Shown here one piece after another: positions 1 through 5,478 of a stretch of DNA of 12,455 nucleotides. The stretch spans positions 1 through 12,455 of the forward strand of contig JAQVLL010000021.1 of NCBI GenBank assembly GCA_028704195.1, written 5' to 3'. This DNA comes from Smithellaceae bacterium (lineage in GTDB: Bacteria > Desulfobacterota > Syntrophia > Syntrophales > Smithellaceae). Below the pieces are notes generated by a model, which had not been told where the DNA came from, searched no databases, and was given only the letters and a program-made list of their open reading frames with translations. Each line of letters starts with the position of its first letter. The first letter of the stretch is position 1. A program made the position numbers and the translations under genes.

Positions 1-844
1 CGAATTCCGGCAGATGACCGGACGTGCGGGAAGGCGCGGACAGGACAAAATAGGCTTTATGCTGGCAGTGCAAGGCCGGTTTATGGATCTGGGACATATC
101 AGGAAAATGCTGTCAGCCGCGCCGGAAGATATCATAAGCCAATTGAAGAATGACTTTGCCATGGTGTTGAATCTGATGTTATCCCAGACACCTGCTGATG
201 TGAAAAAAATATTTGAAAAATCTCTGGCCGCCTGGCAGCAAAACAAAATTGATAAAAAAATTACGTCCGCCGCCGACAGGCTGTGGAAGGATTTTTCTTG
301 GCATTTGAAATTTTTGCATGGGGAAGGCTTTGTGGATGCGGCAGGCAGGCTCACCGAAGATGGACGCTGGGCGGCGCGTCTCAGGCTGGATTATCCTCTT
401 TTGGTTGCCGAATGTCTACGTGAAAACGCTTTTCCGGTGGACAATGAAAAACTGCTGGCGGCGATGGTGGCGGTATTTGCTTATGACCGGGACGATGAAA
501 TCCATCTGGCAACTGCGGAACTTCCGCATAAGCTGATGTCAGCCCTGCGTAAAATGCTGGTGGCGGTCCGTCCTCTGTCAGGACGGCTGCAAGCGGCGGG
601 TTTTAAAAGTCCACAGCTTTATCCATCGGCCGGCGTGGCAATGTATTACTGGGCGCGTGGACGAAACTGGGATGATGTCATCAAAACCACCGGCATTGCC
701 GAAGGAGACATGGCAACGCTGGTTTTGCGCACGGGAGATAATTTAAGACAGATCGCTTCGCTCAAGGATACGCATCCGGAAACGGCTGCCTGCGCGATGA
801 GGGCGAGGGAGGCGATACTGCGGGAACCAGTCCTCTTTTTGTGA
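1..844 (+). CDS. Ski2-like superfamily II helicase, C-terminal part (5' truncated)
   Basis: The reading frame is open from the left edge (first full codon at base 2) and ends with TGA at 842-844, so only the last 280 or so residues are present. The first visible residues, EFRQMTGRAGRRGQD, are helicase motif VI in the Ski2/Mtr4/HelY form (QMTGRAGRRGxDxxG), which contacts ATP through its arginines. Downstream, the pattern MVLNLMLSQ, the helical stretch around WKDFSWHLKFLHGEGFVD, and the repeated LTEDGRWAARLRLDYPLLVAE segment fit the winged-helix and helical C-terminal region of Ski2-like helicases. Such enzymes are 3'-5' ATP-dependent RNA or DNA helicases; the substrate of bacterial members is mostly unsettled. 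The Walker A and DEAD-box motifs lie outside the window, so catalytic integrity cannot be judged. The call to the Ski2-like group is firm; a finer name is not justified. Confidence 0.85.
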   Translation, partial: EFRQMTGRAGRRGQDKIGFMLAVQGRFMDLGHIRKMLSAAPEDIISQLKNDFAMVLNLMLSQTPADVKKIFEKSLAAWQQNKIDKKITSAADRLWKDFSWHLKFLHGEGFVDAAGRLTEDGRWAARLRLDYPLLVAECLRENAFPVDNEKLLAAMVAVFAYDRDDEIHLATAELPHKLMSALRKMLVAVRPLSGRLQAAGFKSPQLYPSAGVAMYYWARGRNWDDVIKTTGIAEGDMATLVLRTGDNLRQIASLKDTHPETAACAMRAREAILREPVLFL

Positions 845-850
845 GGAGTA

Positions 851-899
851 AGGGACAAGGGCCAAGGTTCAAGGGCCAAGGTGCAAGGTACAAGGTACA
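851..899. repeat. Seven-copy heptanucleotide tandem repeat, consensus AGGKNCA
   Basis: Starting 7 bp after the helicase stop codon, 49 bases divide without gaps into seven 7-bp units that all fit AGG(G/T)NCA: AGGGACA, AGGGCCA, AGGTTCA, AGGGCCA, AGGTGCA, AGGTACA, AGGTACA. The first three bases and the final CA never vary; positions 4 and 5 do. This resembles the short tandemly repeated heptamers described in other bacterial genomes. No function is evident. It lies between the helicase stop and the left inverted repeat of the GIY-YIG unit. Confidence 0.85.
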
Positions 900-907
900 A
901 ATATTGA

Positions 908-947
908 TGTCATTGCGAGGCGACGCTCAGGAGCCATGGCAATCTCA
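908..947 (+). repeat. Left inverted repeat (40 bp) of the GIY-YIG unit
   Basis: This 40-bp stretch begins TGTCATTGCGAGG and ends GGCAATCTCA. Its reverse complement matches 1261-1300 at 34 of 40 positions with no gaps. It is itself partly palindromic: outer arms ATTGC and GCAAT can pair, and the inner arms are more decayed than in the right copy. Similar GTCATTGC...GCAATC palindromes are known as dispersed intergenic repeats in many bacteria; that comparison is from memory. It ends 28 bp before the ATG of the GIY-YIG gene. Confidence 0.8.
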
Positions 948-975
948 GTACCTTTGATTAGTAAATGGATGTTGC

Positions 976-1263
976 ATGAATAAACAATTTCACGTTTACA
1001 TCGTGACAAATAAAAACAATGCTGTGCTTTACACAGGTGTTACAAATGATTTGAACAGAAGAGTATTTGAACATAAAAATAAATTATTGGACAGCTTTAC
1101 GAAAAAATATAATGTTGATAAATTAGTGTTTTACGAAGTTTATGAGGATATCAACAATGCCATTGCCAGAGAGAAGCAAATTAAGGGTGGTTCAAGGGCA
1201 AAGAAGATTCAATTGGTGGAAGAGATGAATAGTGAATGGAAAGATTTATTCGATGGAATATGA
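976..1263 (+). CDS. Small GIY-YIG (URI-domain) endonuclease-like protein
   Basis: This 95-residue protein is a single GIY-YIG nuclease domain of the COG2827/UPF0213 type and about the usual length for that group. Visible landmarks are Y8-I9-V10 and Y19-T20-G21 (the two halves of the GIY-YIG signature), R28/R29 in the following helix, H33, and E66 in AIAREKQIKG, the expected metal-binding glutamate. All expected active-site residues are present, so it is likely a functional single-strand or structure-specific nuclease. The biological role of this family is unknown. The ATG at 976 has only a weak GGAT-type ribosome binding site. The gene counts to about 31% GC, clearly lower than the roughly half-GC neighbours, which suggests recent acquisition. 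Its TGA stop lies at the start of the right inverted repeat, and no other gene lies between the two repeats. The family call is confident; the mobility idea is inference. Confidence 0.9.
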   Translation: MNKQFHVYIVTNKNNAVLYTGVTNDLNRRVFEHKNKLLDSFTKKYNVDKLVFYEVYEDINNAIAREKQIKGGSRAKKIQLVEEMNSEWKDLFDGI

Positions 1264-1300
1264 GATTGCCACGCCGACTGAGAGTCGGCTCGCAATGACA
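1261..1300 (-). repeat. Right inverted repeat (40 bp) of the GIY-YIG unit
   Basis: The repeat begins with the TGA stop codon of the GIY-YIG gene (TGAGATTGCC) and ends CGCAATGACA. It is the inverted partner of 908-947 with 34 of 40 matches. Inside it, GCCGACT (1273-1279), a GAG loop and AGTCGGC (1283-1289) form a perfect 7-bp hairpin. The outer arms ATTGC and GCAAT can extend the structure into a cruciform-like fold. Confidence 0.8.
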
Positions 1301-1340
1301 AAACAAAAACGGGCAGTGGCATGTTTGCTGGCATAGCATC

Positions 1341-1370
1341 GTCATTACACGGTCTTTGCCGGGCAATGAC
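1341..1370 (+). repeat. Solo REP-like palindrome, GTCATT...GCAATGAC
   Basis: This 30-bp imperfect palindrome has arms GTCATTACACGG and CCGGGCAATGAC, which pair at 10 of 12 positions around a 6-base loop. It shares the GTCATT...GGGCAAT outline with the palindrome at 1461-1490 and its outer ends with the repeats flanking the GIY-YIG gene. It has no associated gene of its own. Confidence 0.65.
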
Positions 1371-1460
1371 ATAAAGGCACTACGGACATTATGAATAATA
1401 TTTGATAGATATTGTGCAGTTGTTGCGGATTAGACGGGATAAATTTGCAAAAGCCACCTT

Positions 1461-1490
1461 GTCATTGCCAGGCTTTGACCGGGCAATCCA
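1461..1490 (+). repeat. Solo REP-like palindrome, GTCATTGC...GGGCAATC
   Basis: This second solo copy lies 28 bp upstream of the uvrB start. The left arm begins GTCATTGCCAGG and the right arm is CCGGGCAAT. It runs in the same orientation as the copies at 908-947 and 1341-1370. Because it sits between any promoter in the gap and the uvrB start, it would lie in the uvrB mRNA leader and could form a hairpin there. A regulatory effect is not shown by the sequence. Confidence 0.65.
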
Positions 1491-1517
1491 GAAATCATTT
1501 ATGGTTATCATAATTTT

Positions 1518-3512
1518 ATGGAAAAATTCTCACTGATCACGGATTTTATTCCGAGCGGGGATCAGCCGCAGGCGATTAATAAGCTGGTGGAAGGCCTTGC
1601 TGAAGGCAAAGGCCATCAAGTGCTTTTAGGCGTCACCGGTTCCGGCAAGACATTCACGATTGGCAATGTAATTGAGCGTGCCGGGCGTTCAGCTCTGATT
1701 ATCGCGCATAACAAGACACTGGCTGCGCAGTTGTATGAAGAATTCAAGGGCCTCTTTCCCGACAATTCCGTGGAGTATTTTGTCAGCTATTACGACTACT
1801 ATCAACCCGAAGCCTACCTGCCTTCCACGGACACCTATATCGAAAAGGATTCAGCGATCAACGAGGAAATCGACAAGCTACGCCACGCGGCGACTCATGC
1901 GCTTCTGTCGCGACGCGATGTGATCATTGTGGCCAGTGTTTCGTGCATTTACGGCCTGGGCTCGCCGGAAGCGTATCTGGGAATGATTGTGCCGCTGGAA
2001 GTTGGCGGTGAGATGCCCCGTGACGAAATCTTAAAAAGGTTGATTGAAATCCAGTATGAACGAAACGATATTGATTTCCACCGCGGAACATTCCGTGTGC
2101 GCGGCGACGTGGTGGAAATCTTTCCGACATACGAAGATGAGCAGGCGCTCAGAGTTGAATTTTTTGGCGATACGATAGAAGGTATTTATCTGATTGATCC
2201 TCTGCGCGGAAAGAAGCTGGGCTCGATGACGAAAACAGCGGTTTATCCTGGCAGTCATTACGTTACCACAAAGGACAATCTCAAAAGGGCCACGGCTGAT
2301 ATCCGGGTCGAACTGGCCGAAACGCTGACTCGTTATAAAGCCCAGAATATGCTGCTGGAGGCGCAGCGCCTGGAGCAGCGCACGAACTTTGATCTGGAAA
2401 TGATGGAAGAGATGGGCTATTGCCAGGGCATCGAAAATTATTCCCGTCACCTGACCGGACGCAAGCCCGGCGAACCGCCGCCCACACTTATGGAATATCT
2501 GCCGAAGGACACGCTGATCATCATTGACGAAAGCCATGCCACGCTGCCGCAGCTGGCAGGTATGTTCCGCGGAGACCGGTCCCGCAAAGAAACGCTTGTC
2601 AAATACGGATTCCGTTTGCCGTCCGCGCTGGATAACCGGCCGCTGACCTTTGAAGAGTACGAGGCGCTGCCCAATCAGAGGATATACATTTCCGCCACGC
2701 CCGCCCAGTATGAGATGACGAAAACCCGCGGAGTGAGGGTTGAGCAGATTATCCGCCCGACGGGTCTCATGGATCCGGAAATCGAAATTAAACCCGCCGT
2801 GCACCAGGTGGATGATCTGCTGGAAGAAATCCGTATCCGCGTCAAAAAAGAGGAAAGGGTACTGGTCACCACGCTGACCAAGCGCATGGCGGAGAATCTG
2901 ACCGATTACTACAGCGGACTGGGTATCCGCGTGCGCTACCTGCATTCCGATATCCACACACTGGAGCGGGTCAGTATTATAAGGGATTTGCGGTTGGGAG
3001 AATTTGATGTGCTGGTCGGAGTCAATCTGCTGCGCGAGGGGTTGGATATCCCTGAAGTATCACTGGTGGCGATCCTCGATGCGGACAAGGAAGGATTCCT
3101 GCGTTCCGAGCGATCGCTCATTCAGACCAGCGGCCGCGCCGCACGAAACGTCGAAGGCAGGGTCATCATGTACGCCGACAAAATCACCAAATCCATTCAG
3201 GCCTGTCTCGACGAAACGAAACGCCGTCGCGTCATTCAAAAGCAATACAACGAAGAAAACAACATCACGCCCGAAACCATCAAAAAATCAATCAGCAACA
3301 TTCTGGGCTCCATTTACGAAGCCGATTATCTGACCGTGCCGGTGGATAAAGAGGGAAGGGGTATGCCGGTTAAAGAAGAAGATTTACCCGCGCTCATTAA
3401 AAATCTGACGGCGGAAATGAAACAGGCGGCCAAGAATCTGGAGTTTGAAAAAGCCGCCGCATTACGCGACGAGATCAAAGAACTCAACAAGATCCTGCTG
3501 GAAATGGGGTAA
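1518..3512 (+). CDS. uvrB: Excinuclease ABC subunit B (UvrB)
   Basis: UvrB is the damage-verifying helicase-like subunit of nucleotide excision repair; it is loaded by UvrA and recruits UvrC for dual incision. The 664-residue length is close to the E. coli protein (673). Walker A is G38-VTGSGKT45. The damage-probing beta-hairpin is YYDYYQPEAY at 91-100. Walker B/DEAD-box is DESH at 337-340, motif III is SATP at 392-395 and motif VI is QTSGRAARN at 536-544. A C-terminal UVR motif (about 625-660, containing FEKAAALRDEIK) is the UvrC contact. All core motifs are intact. The ATG at 1518 gives the canonical N-terminus (IPSGDQPQAI); no in-frame ATG, GTG or TTG lies between it and the stop at 1476. 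No good Shine-Dalgarno precedes it. uvrA and uvrC are not in this window. No recognisable SOS operator was seen upstream. Confidence 0.98.
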   Translation: MEKFSLITDFIPSGDQPQAINKLVEGLAEGKGHQVLLGVTGSGKTFTIGNVIERAGRSALIIAHNKTLAAQLYEEFKGLFPDNSVEYFVSYYDYYQPEAYLPSTDTYIEKDSAINEEIDKLRHAATHALLSRRDVIIVASVSCIYGLGSPEAYLGMIVPLEVGGEMPRDEILKRLIEIQYERNDIDFHRGTFRVRGDVVEIFPTYEDEQALRVEFFGDTIEGIYLIDPLRGKKLGSMTKTAVYPGSHYVTTKDNLKRATADIRVELAETLTRYKAQNMLLEAQRLEQRTNFDLEMMEEMGYCQGIENYSRHLTGRKPGEPPPTLMEYLPKDTLIIIDESHATLPQLAGMFRGDRSRKETLVKYGFRLPSALDNRPLTFEEYEALPNQRIYISATPAQYEMTKTRGVRVEQIIRPTGLMDPEIEIKPAVHQVDDLLEEIRIRVKKEERVLVTTLTKRMAENLTDYYSGLGIRVRYLHSDIHTLERVSIIRDLRLGEFDVLVGVNLLREGLDIPEVSLVAILDADKEGFLRSERSLIQTSGRAARNVEGRVIMYADKITKSIQACLDETKRRRVIQKQYNEENNITPETIKKSISNILGSIYEADYLTVPVDKEGRGMPVKEEDLPALIKNLTAEMKQAAKNLEFEKAAALRDEIKELNKILLEMG

Positions 3513-3550
3513 ACCCTTTGTATTTCAGTGTTTTCAATCATTGTGAGGAG

Positions 3551-3580
3551 ACCACCCCGATGGTGCGTATCGGGAGTGGT
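3551..3580 (+). other. Strong intergenic hairpin downstream of uvrB
   Basis: ACCAC plus CCCGAT (3551-3561) pairs with ATCGGG (3569-3574) and GTGGT (3576-3580), an 11-bp stem with one bulged A and a 7-base loop GGTGCGT. It begins 38 bp after the uvrB stop. No T-run follows on either strand, so it does not look like a standard intrinsic terminator. It could protect the 3' end of the uvrB mRNA or be a palindrome tied to the repeat block just downstream. Confidence 0.6.
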
Positions 3581-3627
3581 GATACACAATATGCGATTAA
3601 TTCGCGTAATTCGCATTAATTCGGGGA

Positions 3628-3693
3628 TTAATTCGGGGGACATAACACTTAATTGTCTTAATTCGGGGGACATAACACTTAATTGTCTTAATT
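3628..3693. repeat. Perfect 30-bp tandem duplication in an AATTCGGGG-rich block
   Basis: Bases 3631-3660 and 3661-3690 are identical. The 30-bp period extends 3 bases on each side, giving about 2.2 copies. Each unit begins ATTCGGGGGACATAACAC and continues TTAATTGTCTTA, with GACA and TGTC as short inverted arms. Upstream (about 3595-3630) lie degenerate partial copies built on TAATTCGCG and TAATTCGGGG. From memory, very similar GGGGGACA...CTTAATT segments border REP-associated tyrosine transposase genes in other bacteria. No transposase is present here, so this may be a solo or remnant terminus. Confidence 0.75.
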
Positions 3694-3739
3694 TGACACC
3701 CGCGGTTCTTGCAACTAATCCAAAAAACGATCTGCCTCT

Positions 3740-5146
3740 CTAACGGGATTTCCTCTTTTCCACCCATTCGAAATACGTCTCGATGGCATAGACGGCCTCT
3801 TGGATCGTTCCGTAAACGGGAAAGCCGGCCTTACGCAGCGACTTGAAGGTATCGATCCTGATACGCTCGGCTTCCAGGTTGTTTTCCAAAAAGGATATGA
3901 GAACGGGAATCACCGGTTTCCTGATGCTTTCGGCCATTTGCATGATCGTGTCGGCGCTGTTCTTGATCTGGAGAATCATCTCGGCCTGGATGAGGTATTC
4001 GACGTCAAAGTAGGGAATGATCACGTCGATATTGTCGTCCTGATCCATGGCCTGCATTGTATGCAGCATGACGTTGAGGTCAAAGCCGAAGGCGCCCAGA
4101 TCGACGGGGTTGGTCGTCGAGGTGTTGACGCCCCTGATTTTTTCGTTGATCATCTGCTGCGCGCGGGGTCCCAGTTCGGGAAGCTCGAGCCCCGCGGCAA
4201 CGGCCAGGTCGGCAAATAATACCGAAACGCCGCCGCCAGCGCCCAGAAACCCGACGCGTCTGCCGCCCGGGAGTTTTTTCGCGGTGCCCAGCATCGCCAG
4301 GTTCATCAGTTGATCAAAGTCGTCCACCAAAAGGCCCCCATGCTGCCGCACGGCCGCGGACCAGATTACGTAGTTGCTGGCCATGGCGCCCGTATGGCTG
4401 GCCGCCGCTTTCGAACCCTGCTCTGTTCTGCCGCCTTTAAGGATGAGCACGGGCTTTCTGGCCGTTGTCCTCTTGAGTGTTTTGAGGAATCCGGAGACAT
4501 TCTTGATGTCTTCGACATAGCAGGCGATCAGGCGGATCCTGTCGTCGTCCGCCAGGTATGCCAGGTAGTCCTCCAGTTTCAGGTCGATCTGGTTTCCGTA
4601 GGAAACGACTTTGTTGAGCCAGATATGGCGGGTTGTGGCCATGGCTGCAAAACTCGACGTAATGCCGCCGGACTGCCCCAGGAAGGCGACGGCGCCCGGC
4701 TCTTCCTGATCGTGCAGGAGCTTGAAGGACAGCTTCGATTCGTAGCATTGCACGCCGATGCAGTTGGGTCCAACGATACGCAGATGGCCTTTGCGGGCCT
4801 CCCGGACCATGTCTTTCTCCATTTGCAGATTGCCCGTTTCGCCGAATCCCGAGGTGAAGAAATGGATGAACTTGATGCCCTTGCGCACGGCAGCCCTGAC
4901 GATGTCGATGGACTGCTCGACCGGTGCAGCCACCAGGGCATAATCGACCGGTTCCGGAAGGTCGTTGATTGACGGATAGGCCTTGACGCCCGCGACTTCC
5001 GGGCGGCGGGGATTGACGGGATAAAGCTTTCCGGCATAACCGTTCATCTGCTGGATCTGGAAATAGGGCATTTTCCCTCCGCCCAGGTTGTCCGACGCGC
5101 CGATGACGGCTATACTTTGGGGATAAAATAATGCATCAAGATTCAT
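3740..5146 (-). CDS. ADP-forming acyl-CoA synthetase, alpha-subunit type
   Basis: The 468-residue protein matches the alpha chain of NDP-forming acetate/acyl-CoA ligases, which convert acyl-CoA, ADP and phosphate to acid, CoA and ATP. Residues 1-130 form the CoA-binding Rossmann domain (AVIGASDN at 13-20, IVGPNCIG at 124-131). Residues about 145-285 form the first ligase domain (FLGQSGGI at 155-162), with E212 in YVED and H251 in SHTGAMAS; this His is the expected phosphohistidine. A second ligase-like domain (LGAGGGVS) follows. The length fits separate alpha subunits (about 460), not the 700-residue fused enzymes; the ATP-grasp beta subunit is absent from this window. AAAGGAGG lies 6 bases before the ATG, so the start is secure and translation probably strong. 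It appears monocistronic. Substrate cannot be told from sequence; energy-conserving acyl-CoA hydrolysis in fermentation is the likely setting. Confidence 0.88.
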   Translation of the reverse strand: MNLDALFYPQSIAVIGASDNLGGGKMPYFQIQQMNGYAGKLYPVNPRRPEVAGVKAYPSINDLPEPVDYALVAAPVEQSIDIVRAAVRKGIKFIHFFTSGFGETGNLQMEKDMVREARKGHLRIVGPNCIGVQCYESKLSFKLLHDQEEPGAVAFLGQSGGITSSFAAMATTRHIWLNKVVSYGNQIDLKLEDYLAYLADDDRIRLIACYVEDIKNVSGFLKTLKRTTARKPVLILKGGRTEQGSKAAASHTGAMASNYVIWSAAVRQHGGLLVDDFDQLMNLAMLGTAKKLPGGRRVGFLGAGGGVSVLFADLAVAAGLELPELGPRAQQMINEKIRGVNTSTTNPVDLGAFGFDLNVMLHTMQAMDQDDNIDVIIPYFDVEYLIQAEMILQIKNSADTIMQMAESIRKPVIPVLISFLENNLEAERIRIDTFKSLRKAGFPVYGTIQEAVYAIETYFEWVEKRKSR

Positions 5147-5478
5147 TGTTTTCCTCCTTTACATTTCCGATCGAGATTCCATGGCATCGTTTGATGGGGT
5201 GTTTGATTTAATTGATTAACGATCAGGTTCAGCATATCAGCACCGATAATGACGGGTTGGGACCGCCGGACGGGGATCACTCCATTTTCTGTTAAGAGCC
5301 TTCTGCAAGTTCAATACCGGCACTTCACCTTCCGGTTGCCTGCCGGTCGTTTTCCAAATGGCGCTATATTACAACTTTGCCGATGTGATGCAAGAGGAAA
5401 TTCAAAAGCCCTCAGGAAAACAGAGGGAGGCCAAAGACAGGTCTTATTTTGACAGGTGCGGAGGCGTATTATCCCTTT
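5147..5478. other. 332-bp gap upstream of the acyl-CoA synthetase gene
   Basis: No convincing gene is present. It contains the strong ribosome binding site of the acyl-CoA synthetase (5153-5160, minus strand). A weak possible promoter on the minus strand has TTGCAT at 5388-5393 and TAATAT at 5366-5371 with a 16-bp spacer, which would leave a leader of about 210 nt. A short ACCGG/CCGGT inverted repeat (5316-5336) lies inside that leader. None of these elements is strong enough alone to be called functional. Confidence 0.4.
5403..5427 (-). terminator. Weak candidate terminator after the radical SAM/DUF2344 gene
   Basis: Read on the minus strand, CCCTC (5427-5423), a 9-base loop and GAGGG (5413-5409) are followed by CTTTTG. 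It lies about 50 bases after the stop of the 823-aa radical SAM gene. The stem is only 5 bp and the T-run only 4, so it is a weak candidate. Confidence 0.3.

Noticed and set aside
900..1310. Target-site duplication around the GIY-YIG unit
   Set aside because: The bases outside the two inverted repeats do not match at any length beyond a few A residues.
2031..2957. 308-aa open frame on the minus strand opposite uvrB
   Set aside because: It lies wholly within the intact uvrB gene, shows no recognisable domain and is the expected mirror frame of regular codon use.
851..3693. CRISPR array formed by the repeat blocks
   Set aside because: The units are adjacent tandem copies or isolated palindromes without regular unique spacers, and no cas genes are present.
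3528..3743. 71-aa open frame after uvrB with a repeated NSGDITLNCL segment
   Set aside because: The protein repeat is just the translated 30-bp DNA duplication; there is no good start site and no homology that I recognise.
4310..4972. 220-aa open frame on the plus strand opposite the acyl-CoA synthetase gene
   Set aside because: It is a shadow of a gene with intact catalytic motifs and a strong ribosome binding site on the other strand.
5249..5452. 67-aa open frame in the gap upstream of the acyl-CoA synthetase gene
   Set aside because: It lacks a ribosome binding site and any recognisable domain, and its composition looks non-coding.
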